This document shows, piece by piece, positions 14,902 through 22,636 of a DNA stretch of 40,270 nt (positions are counted from its first letter, which is position 1; every line of letters begins with the position of its first letter). Made by a program: the position numbers and the translations under genes. The DNA comes from an uncultured Treponema sp. GTDB taxonomy: Bacteria; Spirochaetota; Spirochaetia; Treponematales; Treponemataceae. The notes beneath the pieces were generated by a model. That model was not told the DNA's origin. It searched no databases and worked only from the letters and a program-made list of their open reading frames with translations. The DNA is taken from assembly GCA_947177175.1 (NCBI GenBank), contig CAMWTK010000018.1, positions 1-40,270 of the forward strand, in the 5' to 3' direction.

Positions 14902-14931
14902 GCGTTGTGCGGCGCGGTCATTTCAAGAGTC

Positions 14932-15321
14932 TCAATGACTAATTACGCTTGTGTTTTGCTGAAAATATTTGTCCAAAAAAGTATCTGCTATTGTCTTTGT
15001 GATGGCGGAAGTTACGTTCTGGCACAGGGAATCGCTCAGTTTTGCGATAATGTCGTTCTGTTTGCCCGCCTCTGATGATTTTGGAATGCTTGATACGGGC
15101 GGAAGAAGAAGTTCAAACGGATTGATGCCTAGAGCTGTGGCAAGCTTTGAGAAAGTCTCCGGCGTTCCCCACCGTCTGCCGCTCTCCAAATCGCAGATGT
15201 AGCCGACGGAAAGATTCGCTTTTTCCGCAAGCTTCATTTGGCTGAAATGCAGCCTGTTCCGCATGTTCTTAAGGTTTGTGGAGAAAAGTTCCTGTAGTTC
15301 CGTTGCGTTCATCTTACTCAT
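14932..15321 (-). CDS. Xre-family regulator
   Basis: The protein has 129 residues. HTH_3 at about 15-70: LKNMRNRLHFSQMKLAEKANLSVGYICDLESGRRWGT, then FSKLATALGINPFELLLP. The C-terminal 55 residues are polar and helical, as in dimerising tails. The start ATG is at 15321; ATG 15312 is possible. No strong ribosome site is seen. An inverted repeat CGCT-TTT-AGCG (15335-15345) lies in the divergent promoter region shared with the 15432 gene and is a candidate operator. Confidence 0.8.
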   Translation of the reverse strand: MSKMNATELQELFSTNLKNMRNRLHFSQMKLAEKANLSVGYICDLESGRRWGTPETFSKLATALGINPFELLLPPVSSIPKSSEAGKQNDIIAKLSDSLCQNVTSAITKTIADTFLDKYFQQNTSVISH

Positions 15322-15348
15322 TATTTAGCATATACGCTTTTAGCGAAC

Positions 15349-15377
15349 TTGACACTTTGCTATTTGCTGTATATACT
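15349..15377 (+). promoter_or_regulatory. Promoter of the YD-repeat secreted protein
   Basis: TTGACA, 17 bp, TATACT; the leader of about 48 nt ends in AAGGAG before ATG 15432. Confidence 0.75.
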
Positions 15378-15431
15378 ATGGCGATTTGCGAAAATAACAT
15401 TCGCAGGAAAATTGACACAAAGGAGAAATCT

Positions 15432-16190
15432 ATGGATTGCTATGCAAAAAAACGCGAGAGAATAACACTGATATGCCTTGTTCTTACATTGTTATGTATG
15501 TTTTGTTTTGCAAAAGATTTGCCTTCTGAATTTTGGACAAGGGAAAAAAAGATAACTCTTAATGGAGAAAAGCGTTCTGTGTATGTTGATGTACTGGCTA
15601 TTGCAGAATATGATTCTAACGGTAAAATTTTACACAGCAGAACATTGAACTGGGGCGACATTAAAGAAGAATGGTATAAATATGATTCTAATGGCAATGA
15701 GATTTGGCATGGAGATAGTTCTGGATTTGAAGAATGGAAAGACTATAACTTCCTTAATCGGAATACACATGGCAAAAATAGTAATGGGACTGAGTGGGAA
15801 AACAAATTTGATTCACAAGGAAGGTTGGTGCTTACGCGCTTTTTATCTGAAAGGGGGCGTGAATGGCGATATTTTTATGATAGTGCTGGAAAATTGATTA
15901 AAGAACACAGATTAACGCCTAACTTTTTTGGACACATTGCAAAATTTCAGTATAAATATGATGCAAAAGGAAATCGAATTTCTTCTAGCCATGAAATACA
16001 CTTTGAAAGTAGTGAAATGGAAGATTCCACAGGCGAAGAATTTTGGGAATATGACGCAAAAGGCCATGAGATTGCTTATTTTAAGGATGCTGAGGCTAAA
16101 AAGAAGGGCATCCCTTCTGAAATATACGAATATAAATTTTGGATGAATGGCAATATAAAAACTAAAACCACTTATAAAATAATAGCTTGA
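15432..16190 (+). CDS. Secreted YD-repeat-like protein
   Basis: The protein has 252 residues. The N-terminal signal (ERITLICLVLTLLCMFCFA) is followed by a mature part with spaced units of the form YDSNGN/YDAKGN (KYDSNGNEIW; KFDSQGRLV; YDSAGKLI; KYDAKGNRI; EYDAKGHEI). These resemble RHS/YD repeats and the MORN-like anti-sigma-associated proteins of Bacteroidetes and spirochaetes. No toxin domain follows. It has its own strong promoter divergent from an Xre regulator, which may control it. A surface or periplasmic binding role is plausible but not shown. Confidence 0.75.
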   Translation: MDCYAKKRERITLICLVLTLLCMFCFAKDLPSEFWTREKKITLNGEKRSVYVDVLAIAEYDSNGKILHSRTLNWGDIKEEWYKYDSNGNEIWHGDSSGFEEWKDYNFLNRNTHGKNSNGTEWENKFDSQGRLVLTRFLSERGREWRYFYDSAGKLIKEHRLTPNFFGHIAKFQYKYDAKGNRISSSHEIHFESSEMEDSTGEEFWEYDAKGHEIAYFKDAEAKKKGIPSEIYEYKFWMNGNIKTKTTYKIIA

Positions 16191-16258
16191 TTTCCTGAAA
16201 ATGGATCACTTTGGTAAAAAGCGTTTATTTGGAAAATGAATAATCGTATGGAGGATAT

Positions 16259-17062
16259 ATGCTTGTAACCTATGATTCTTTGCTGGGCAGTGCCGTAGAG
16301 TATTTTACGGATTCTATTGAGTTTTATAAAAATCAGAAATATAAAAACGCCGTCATAAGCTTATGGTCTGGGATTTTAATTTTACTGAAATGCAGACTGT
16401 TCAAGGCGCATCCTGCTCTGATTGTTGCGAATATAACCGACTTATTGGTGCTAAATGACGGAAAACTTGAAATCCCAAATCTTGAACTCAATGAACACAT
16501 AAAAACAGTGTCGCTCTCTGAAATGCTCAAGCGGTTCAAGAAATTTGGCATTTCAAATGAAGTCTATAACCGCTATGCAGAAGGGCTGGTAAAAATCCAA
16601 ACAGCAAGAAATCAGGCGGAACACTGCGTATGCAGTTTTTCGTCAGACGATTTTCTTGAAATGTTTGAAAATATTGTTCCGTTTGTAAATGATTTTTTTG
16701 AAGAAGAACTGAACACTGATCCCGCAGATATTTTCAAAAACTGGTCTGATTTTTTGGCTATTCAGAAACTTGCCGAAGCAAGGCAGAAAAACGTTGCGGA
16801 ATTTATAGATAAGCACACCGACATCGAAGCGTTGAAGATGGGGACACATATAAGCGCAGCGTGTTCGGAATGCGGAGCGGAAGCCATTGATATTGGCGAT
16901 AAAATGCTTACGTGCAAGGCTTGCGGAAACAAAGAGGCATATAATATTTGTAGTGAATGCGGCGGAGTTTTTCCTGAAAATGGCTTTGTTTCATTTTACG
17001 AGGAACTAGGATTATGCTATGATTGTTTTGCTGAGAAAAGCGGCATGAATGACGATGATTAA
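16259..17062 (+). CDS. HEPN-motif protein with C-terminal zinc ribbons
   Basis: The protein has 267 residues. Residues 1-160 are all-helical and carry RNQAEH, a match to the R-X4-H motif of HEPN ribonucleases, following helices rich in FKN/WSGIL. Residues 195-260 contain four CxxC pairs (CSECG, CKACG, CSECG, CYDC), enough for two zinc sites. HEPN proteins with an intact R-X4-H often cut RNA in toxin-antitoxin or phage-defence systems. This one has no obvious antitoxin partner next to it, so a housekeeping or DUF4145-like role is also possible. GGAGG lies four bases before the ATG. AT-rich compared with its right-hand neighbours, as is the preceding gene. Confidence 0.65.
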   Translation: MLVTYDSLLGSAVEYFTDSIEFYKNQKYKNAVISLWSGILILLKCRLFKAHPALIVANITDLLVLNDGKLEIPNLELNEHIKTVSLSEMLKRFKKFGISNEVYNRYAEGLVKIQTARNQAEHCVCSFSSDDFLEMFENIVPFVNDFFEEELNTDPADIFKNWSDFLAIQKLAEARQKNVAEFIDKHTDIEALKMGTHISAACSECGAEAIDIGDKMLTCKACGNKEAYNICSECGGVFPENGFVSFYEELGLCYDCFAEKSGMNDDD

Positions 17063-17083
17063 AAATACCGCTTGCTTTATAAC

Positions 17084-17437
17084 TCATTGACCGAGGGCTT
17101 GCTGATAGTACGCAATTTTGTCGTCAAGATGATTAAGGCACTCTTCCCACTCTGCCCGCTGCGCAAGGATGAACGCCCGGTGCGACTGGAGCATCTGGAG
17201 CCGTTCGCCCGTCGTCTGCTCGCCGCGCATGCGCAAAGCGGCGTACCGCTCAATGTCTTTCAGCGGCATGCCGGTCTGTTTCAGGCGGCGGATAAACTGA
17301 ATCCATGCAAGGTCGTGTTCGTCAAAAACACGCCTGCCGCTCGCGTCGCGCTCGACGGTCAGCAGGTTTTTCCGCTCGTAAAAGCGCAGCGTGCTTTCGG
17401 TGAGGCCGGTCAGCCGCGCGATGTCTCCTATCGTCAT
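17084..17437 (-). CDS. MerR-family regulator
   Basis: The protein has 117 residues. The N-terminal winged helix MTIGDIARLTGLTESTLRFYERKNLL is followed by R.F.E.DLAWI.FI..LK.TGMPL.DI..Y, as in the NmlR/AdhR-type MerR subgroup. The C-terminal coiled coil is about 40 residues. GGAG lies eight bases before ATG 17437. It is divergent from the 17519 carboxymuconolactone-decarboxylase-like gene and probably controls it through a 19-bp-spaced promoter. No cysteines typical of metal sensing are present in the effector region. Confidence 0.9.
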   Translation of the reverse strand: MTIGDIARLTGLTESTLRFYERKNLLTVERDASGRRVFDEHDLAWIQFIRRLKQTGMPLKDIERYAALRMRGEQTTGERLQMLQSHRAFILAQRAEWEECLNHLDDKIAYYQQALGQ

Positions 17438-17455
17438 AATTTGCTCCAAAAAAAC

Positions 17456-17486
17456 TTGACTTAAACCGCAGTTCAACTGCTATGAT
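17456..17486 (+). promoter_or_regulatory. MerR-type promoter with 19-bp spacer and dyad
   Basis: TTGACT, 19 bp, TATGAT. The long spacer holds the perfect dyad GCAGTT-C-AACTGC (17468-17480). Long-spaced promoters with a central dyad are the known target of MerR activators, which untwist the DNA. Confidence 0.85.
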
Positions 17487-17518
17487 GAGACTATAACGCA
17501 AACAGGAGGCGGAATCAA

Positions 17519-17908
17519 ATGGAAAAAACACGGTTTGAGCGGGGGCAGGAGATGCTGGCGCAGATTGACGGCGCGGGCGGCGAGCAGGTAATCCGCGCGT
17601 TGGCGGACATTGCGCCCGACTTGGGCAGGCAGATTGTCGAATTCGCGTTCGGCGAGGTTTATACGCGCGGCGTGCTGTCCATGCAGGAGCGGGAGCTGAT
17701 AACGATAACGAGCCTGCTTACGGCGGGCGGGTGCGAGCCGCAGCTGGAAGTCCACATCAACGGCGCGCTGCGGGTCGGCATTCCGGCGGATAAAATCGTT
17801 GAGGCGTTCATGCAGTGCGTTCCCTATGTCGGCTTTCCGCGCGTACTGAACGCGATTTTTGTAGCAAAGCGGATTTTTTCGCAGCGGACGGCGCAAGAAT
17901 CGCTTTGA
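17519..17908 (+). CDS. Carboxymuconolactone-decarboxylase-like protein
   Basis: The protein has 129 residues and matches the alpha-helical CMD/AhpD-like fold: GEVYTRGVLSMQERELITITSLLTAGGCEPQLEVHINGALRVGIPADKIVEAFMQCVPYVGFPRVLNAI. It lacks the CxxC of AhpD peroxidases. Proteins of this type paired with MerR regulators occur widely in anaerobes, probably in stress or aldehyde responses; the substrate is unknown. GGAGG lies eight bases before the ATG. It is the sole obvious target of the MerR promoter; the next gene follows after 55 nt and could be co-transcribed. Confidence 0.85.
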   Translation: MEKTRFERGQEMLAQIDGAGGEQVIRALADIAPDLGRQIVEFAFGEVYTRGVLSMQERELITITSLLTAGGCEPQLEVHINGALRVGIPADKIVEAFMQCVPYVGFPRVLNAIFVAKRIFSQRTAQESL

Positions 17909-17963
17909 GCGGCGCGGAAAATTCGGTATCATTATCGGCAGGACGAAAAGGAGGCGCGGCGTG

Positions 17964-18542
17964 ATGCAAGAAAGACCGATTTTGGGCAAAGATTTGGACG
18001 CGGAGACGTTCCGCAGTTTTTATTACTTGAAAGCGGAACTGAGTGCGTTCTGCCGGGAAAATGGCATTCCTGCCTGCGGGAGCAAAGCGGATTTGACCGA
18101 GCGTATCGCGCACTTCCTTGCTGACGGAATCGTGCCGCAGCCGCCGAAAAAACGCAGAAAGGCAGGGGCGGTCGCGGACATCAGTTTGGACACGGCGATT
18201 GAGGAGCATATCGTCTGCTCGGAAAAGCACCGGGCGTTTTTTCGGGCGCACATCGGCAGGCAGTTCTCTTTTTTCGTCGCGTTCCAGAACTGGCTGAAGG
18301 AGAACGCGGGCAGGACGTACCGGGAGGCGGTTGCCGCCTGGTATCGGCTGGCGGAGGAGCGGAAGCGCACCAAGACGACGATTGGCGGACATTTCGCGTA
18401 CAACGCATACGTCCGCGACTTTTTTGCGGACAATCCGGGTGCGTCCTTGACAGACGCAATCGCCTGCTGGAACTACAAAAAATCGGTGCGGGGAAATCAT
18501 CGGTACGAAACACTTGACCTTGCGGCAATGCGTGAGGGATAA
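17964..18542 (+). CDS. SAP-domain and DUF6434-like protein
   Basis: The protein has 192 residues. A SAP-like helix-extended-helix lies at about 12-55 (FRSFYYLKAELSAFCRENGIPACGSKADLTERIAHFL), followed by a basic linker (PPKKRRKAG). A C-terminal domain from about 75 holds ISLDTAIEE, RAFFRAHIGRQFSFFVAFQNWLKEN and TYREAVAAWYRL, the pattern of DUF6434. SAP domains bind AT-rich DNA, so a DNA-associated role is likely. A GTG three bases upstream is an alternative start. Runs downstream of the CMD-like gene. Confidence 0.7.
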   Translation: MQERPILGKDLDAETFRSFYYLKAELSAFCRENGIPACGSKADLTERIAHFLADGIVPQPPKKRRKAGAVADISLDTAIEEHIVCSEKHRAFFRAHIGRQFSFFVAFQNWLKENAGRTYREAVAAWYRLAEERKRTKTTIGGHFAYNAYVRDFFADNPGASLTDAIACWNYKKSVRGNHRYETLDLAAMREG

Positions 18543-18552
18543 GGAGCAAAAA

Positions 18553-18591
18553 ATGGACGATGCTTTTTGTCTAACCTATAACTTATTGTAA
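18553..18591 (+). CDS. 12-codon ORF with good ribosome site, possibly a truncated gene
   Basis: AGGAG, seven bases, ATG, then MDDAFCLTYNLL and a stop. It follows the SAP/DUF6434 gene directly and ends about 30 bases before the IS200 end. It may be the stump of a third operon gene cut by the insertion, or chance. Confidence 0.25.
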   Translation: MDDAFCLTYNLL

Positions 18592-18618
18592 AAACTAATT
18601 CACTGTTATGTGCTTAAA

Positions 18619-19345
18619 TCATACCCCCCGTCAAACGGGTGGTTTGTACTTAGCCTATAAGGCTAGGGGCTCAAGCGGGGACTTAAGTCCCACGCTCTCA
18701 CTGGCGCTCAAGCCTATTGCGGTCTGTCACCCGCAGCCCCTCAAAAGGGCTTTGGCACTGCCTGCTGCCCCTGAAAGGGTCCTGGTATTCTTTCTCGGCA
18801 ACCTTGTCCATCGCTATATCATGGGCCTCCTGTTCCTGTATGTACTTCCTTATGGTCGCCTCGTTCAGGCCGACCGTGCTTACGTAATACCCCTCTGCCT
18901 AGAAGTGGCGGTTCCCGAACTTGTACTTCAGGTTCGCGTGCCTGCCGGATATCATCAGGCAGCTCTTCCCCTTCAGGTATCCCATGAACTGCGACACGCC
19001 GTGCTTCGGCGGTATGCTCGCCAGCAGGTGGATGCGGTCGGGCATCAGATGACCCTCGACGATCTCCACTCCCTTGTAGTTGCACGGCTGCCGCAGTATC
19101 TGTCCGATGCTCTGCCGGTATTGCCCATATATTGCTTTTCTCCTATACTTCGGCAGGTATCGCCAGATACGCAAATACTATGTGGTATTTGCACACCCAT
19201 TTCGTATGGCTCAACGAACCCCTTGTGTTTGCCATCTGCTTTCCTCCTCGGTGTTGCGCAATAGACTTGAACGACCTATTGTACACCTTCGGGGGAAAGT
19301 TTTTTTTGCTATAAGCCCTTGCCCTCCACCCGCATAGCGGGTGGT
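18619..19345. mobile_element. Degenerate IS200-type insertion sequence
   Basis: A single tnpA remnant on the minus strand is bracketed by two subterminal hairpins. The left (18623-18643) has arms ACCCCCCGT/ACGGGTGGT. The right (19326-19344) has CCACCCGC/GCGGGTGG. Both are followed by TTT in the same orientation, as expected for IS200/IS605 ends recognised as single-strand hairpins. No tnpB is present. Exact cleavage positions cannot be set without relatives. Confidence 0.75.
18698..19235 (-). pseudogene. tnpA: IS200 transposase TnpA, inactivated
   Basis: The Y1 (HUH) single-strand transposase is recognisable from MANTRGSLSHTKWVCKYHIVF through KGVEIVEGHLMP, FMGYLKGKS and AEGYYVSTVGLNEATI. Three lesions are visible. 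After CKYHIVF a short insertion shifts the frame before PKYRRKAIY. The HUH motif reads DRIHLL instead of DHVHLL, losing the first catalytic His. A TAG stands where GNRHFW normally has Trp. The catalytic Tyr region (GYYVSTVG) survives beyond the stop. It cannot transpose itself. Confidence 0.85.
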
Positions 19346-19350
19346 TTCTT

Positions 19351-19397
19351 GTGAAAATATTCCGCTTCGCTCCATATTTTCACCGGCTCACGAGCCG
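19351..19397. repeat. Two consecutive inverted repeats beside the IS
   Basis: GTGAAAATAT/ATATTTTCAC (19351-19383) and CGGCTC-AC-GAGCCG (19384-19397) abut each other. A weaker ACAAAG/CTTTGT pair follows. Similar in style to the larger cluster at 28785-28992. They lie just downstream of the esterase remnant. Confidence 0.5.
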
Positions 19398-19439
19398 TAA
19401 AACAAAGTTGCCAGCGGCTTTGTGACTACATTCCAACTA

Positions 19440-21339
19440 TCAGTCAAAATATTCGATAAGAATATAGTAAATCCAAATGCCTTTATTGGCAGAACCGATT
19501 TGATACGTTCCCGCTTCGGTTAAATTCTGAGAGGTAACGGACACGCCTGCATTGGCAGCAAACATTGTTATTGCCGTACCCGTAGCAGCGGCGGATACAA
19601 GTTTTACTGTTCTGTCGTCGTTTCCGCTTGACTTTGCAATGACTGTAACCGTGCAAGCGCCCGTGGTAGTGAACTCGATATACCTTGAACTTCCGAGGCC
19701 TGCCGAACCGCCCATGCTGATACCGTTGGTTGTGGTAATCTTTTCGCCGTTCACTTCAAACGTCGTTGACACAGCGGAAACGTTTATTGCCTTGCCCGAT
19801 GCACCGACAATCTTAAAACCATCGGAAGTTACGGTTGTCGTAATTTCTCCCGTTTGCACGTCGGACGCGTTGAATACTACCGTGCTCGTAGAGGTAGGCC
19901 TGTGCGCCGTTATCTGTTTTTCAACCTCGGCTATATATTGCGTTAATGTGCTGTAATTCGTAACCGCGCTTCTGTCGTCGTAATTAACTCCGTTATAAAG
20001 TGCCAACGCCCCTTCGCACTTCTCCTGATACTGCAAATAATTTTCGCCAGTGACCGTTCCGATACAAACCTCGTTAATCTTAGCAACCACCGCCGCGGGG
20101 TCGGGGTACGTTCTGTCGGGGTTTGTGGCGTTGACGCTGGTATATAAGCCTTCCAGCGCGGCAACTTTTGTCTTGCTTATGCGGTTTGAAAGGTCAATGT
20201 AAGCGGAAGGTTTTTTAAGCACATGACTTGCAAAAGTAAAATATTCGCTATCGTTTTTGTGAGTTTCCCGCTCTGCCTTACTTGAAATAATGCTGTCCGC
20301 AACATATGCGGCGGTGAGATATGCGCCGTACTTATTGTAATGCGTTGTCTCGATTTTCTGGAAGCCTGCGTCAGAATTTTTATATGCATTGTCATATTCC
20401 GTGGACCACTCGCCTGTCAAATCGTTGGAAACTAGCGCCACCAAGAAGTCCGCATAATTGCTTGTTGCCGTTTCAACCAATTTTTTCGTATAGGCGAAGT
20501 TGTCAATCAACAGACAGTCTTCCTCTTCGGCAAGTTGACGAACCGCCTGAATGTAAGCAAAGTTATCGCCGTGTCTGCTCGCGCCGTCACGGAGTGTTCC
20601 GTCCGAATTGAAAGCCACACGCGCTACGGGAGTCACCAAAACGGGAATTGCATCGTGTTCTCTTGCAAAGTCAATATATTGTTTTAAATACCATTTATAA
20701 GTGCCGCCGCAATCATAGGAAAAGTAAGTGTCACCGTAAGTTTTAATAGTGTTGTATGCCTTTGTTACGTTTTCCTGTGAATTGTGGTCGATATATTCCT
20801 GCGGTAAATAGGTGTTTTCCATTTTCGCTTCGTCCGACGGTGCGATTACGGGGTAAACGCCCTTGCTGTCGGGAGTACCGAGCGGCACCATTCTGTCATA
20901 AAACGTTGAATAGGTTCCCTTATTCGTATCGTCGTCGTTATGACCGAACTGAATAAACAGGAAATCACCTGCTTTGATAACGTCCTCAATAGACTATCTG
21001 TTGTTTTCGGAAAAGCTGTAAGTATTGTTTTTGATCTTATACAAACGGTCTTCGTTTATGAACGAGCGGGAGCTTCTGCCGCCGTTAGCTGCGTTCACCA
21101 CGGTAACGCCATTCGACAGGAAGTAGCCAAGATACTGTCCCTAGCCGACTATGTATTGACTGTCGTCATACGTCTTAACCGTCGAATCGCCCGCAAGATA
21201 AATAGTGGGTGTTTTATTTGTAATCAGTGCCTCAGGCTCAATGGGGGGGGGTATTATTATCGTCACAACTGACGATGCCAATCATCATGACGATAGCCAT
21301 AGCCAAACAGCAATTTCTCGCCGATACAATGCTTTTCAT
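19440..21339 (-). pseudogene. Rhamnogalacturonan-acetylesterase-like lipoprotein (SGNH/CE12), broken
   Basis: The start at 21339 (TAGGAG upstream) gives MKSIVSARNCCLAMAIVMMI and a lipobox ending IGIVSC. After DDNNTPP a 9-C run on this strand shifts the frame; eight would restore it. The body then has the SGNH blocks: AGDSTVKTYDD (nucleophile Ser), NGGRSSRSF, FIQFGHND, and ETTHYNKYGA (acid/His). Two in-frame TAG codons stand where this family has Trp (VG*GQYL; NR*SIEDV). From about 20891 the frame is intact, ending in a helical linker and a beta-rich module of about 150 residues that resembles a carbohydrate-binding domain. It would deacetylate pectin if whole. Pectin chemistry also fits the neighbouring KDPG/KHG aldolase. 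Confidence 0.8.
21243..21251. repeat. 9-G homopolymer at the esterase frameshift point
   Basis: Nine G on the plus strand (C on the coding strand), right after the lipoprotein signal region. Loss of one base joins the signal frame to the enzyme frame. Confidence 0.8.
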
Positions 21340-21396
21340 ATTTTCTCCTAAAAAACCAAAATGTTCCGATTGAACAACGCGCTTCGCGCCGCTACC

Positions 21397-21428
21397 AAAA
21401 AATACCCGCCGCGCACAGGCACGGCGGG
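21397..21428 (-). terminator. Rho-independent terminator after the Eda-type aldolase gene
   Basis: On the minus strand CCCGCCG (21422-21428) pairs with CGGCGGG (21405-21411), followed by TATTTTTT. Confidence 0.8.
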
Positions 21429-21447
21429 CTTCGCGCTCACACAAGCG

Positions 21448-22416
21448 TTACGCGCGTTTCAGGTGGATGGCAAAGCCGCCCACTTCCTTGTCGAGGTAGA
21501 CGACCTTGAGCGGGGAGTCGCCCGCCTTGCCCATATATTTTTCCGTGCCGGAGACGGGCTTAAAGCCGAACCGGCCGAGGTACGCCAATGCGCGCTCGAT
21601 GTTGTTGCAGACCATGGAGATATGCCCGTGCGTGCCGCGCCCGTCCTGCTTCATGATTTCCACCTGCTCCGAGGCAAAAATCGAAGAGTTGCCGTCTTTT
21701 GCCGCAAAGCCGAACGGCGCGAAACCGTCCGCAATCGCCTTTGCGTCGTTCGGGTCTTTCGCGTTGATTCCCATGTGGTCGATGTGGAATCCGTGCATCG
21801 CCTTTACCGCGTCCTTGCAGATCTGCGTGATCTCGTCCCATTTTCCGCCTTCGATGAGGGGCTTCTTGACCATCCAGGTGCCGCCCATGCACAGGATATT
21901 CTTGCGCTTTGCGTACTCGCCCACGTTGTCGGTCGTCACGCCGCCGGTCGGCATGAACGAAATCTGCGGGAACGGGCCGCCAAAGTCGTCGATGATTTTG
22001 TAGCCGCCCTTGCGCTCCGCCGGGAACAGCTTGAGGTAGCGCAGCCCCTTGTTGATACACGCGGTGATTTCCGACGGATTGGAAATGCCGGGCATGGTCG
22101 GCACGTTGTTCTTGATGCACCAGTCAACGACATCGGGATTGTAGCCGGGAGAGACGATGAACTTCGCGCCCGCCTTCACGGCTTTTTCCGCCTGCTCCAC
22201 GTTCAGCACCGTGCCCGCGCCCACGAGCATATCCGGCTCCGCCTTGATCATCGCCTCAATCGCCTCCGCCGCACACGCGGTGCGGAACGTCACTTCCGAA
22301 GCGGGAAGCCCGCCCTTGACGAGCGCGTGCGCCAAATCCGCCGCCTTTGAGGCATCCTCGATTGCGACGACCGGGATAATACCGATGTCCCTGAACTGTT
22401 CATACACCTTTTCCAT
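21448..22416 (-). CDS. eda: KDPG/KHG aldolase with C-terminal VOC-like domain
   Basis: The protein has 322 residues. Residues 1-205 are an Eda-type class-I aldolase: IPVVAIEDASKAADLAHALVKGGLPASEVTFRT with the catalytic Glu, GAGTVLN, SPGYNPDVV, the Schiff-base Lys in RYLKLFPAE, and MPTGGVTTDN. It splits 2-keto-3-deoxy-6-phosphogluconate (or ketohydroxyglutarate) to pyruvate plus glyceraldehyde-3-phosphate (or glyoxylate). Residues 210-322 (HGFHIDHMGINAKDP..A, THGHISMVCNNIERALAYLGRFGFKPV) look like a vicinal-oxygen-chelate fold. This fused layout is known in anaerobes, so it is not a local accident. I chose ATG 22416 (MEKVYEQF) because GGAG lies nine bases upstream. It ends at a strong terminator and stands next to a pectin-esterase remnant. 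Confidence 0.92.
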   Translation of the reverse strand: MEKVYEQFRDIGIIPVVAIEDASKAADLAHALVKGGLPASEVTFRTACAAEAIEAMIKAEPDMLVGAGTVLNVEQAEKAVKAGAKFIVSPGYNPDVVDWCIKNNVPTMPGISNPSEITACINKGLRYLKLFPAERKGGYKIIDDFGGPFPQISFMPTGGVTTDNVGEYAKRKNILCMGGTWMVKKPLIEGGKWDEITQICKDAVKAMHGFHIDHMGINAKDPNDAKAIADGFAPFGFAAKDGNSSIFASEQVEIMKQDGRGTHGHISMVCNNIERALAYLGRFGFKPVSGTEKYMGKAGDSPLKVVYLDKEVGGFAIHLKRA

Positions 22417-22569
22417 ACGTTTGCTCCTATTACGTCTCGGCACTGCCGAGCAGATTACTGATAGTTTTTCCATTATAAAGCAGATTCGCAAAATTGTATA
22501 GGCTTAATTGCACCTATCCGCCGCACCAAAAACCGCCTCGTTTTTTGTCGATTTCTTTCCCGTGAAGTC

Positions 22570-22599
22570 TTGTATAAATATGAAAGAATTTTGTATAAT
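22570..22599 (+). promoter_or_regulatory. Promoter of the TAXI-TRAP operon
   Basis: TTGTAT, 18 bp, TATAAT; the ribosome site CAGGAG lies 30 bases on, before ATG 22637. Confidence 0.65.
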
Positions 22600-22636
22600 T
22601 ATGAGACGTTTTATTTTTAGGAGACAGGAGACAACG

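Noticed and set aside
18698..21339. Use of TAG as a general sense codon in this organism
   Set aside because: TAG ends several intact genes here (TRAP permease, acyl-ACP thioesterase, 32649 end), and both affected genes carry other lesions.
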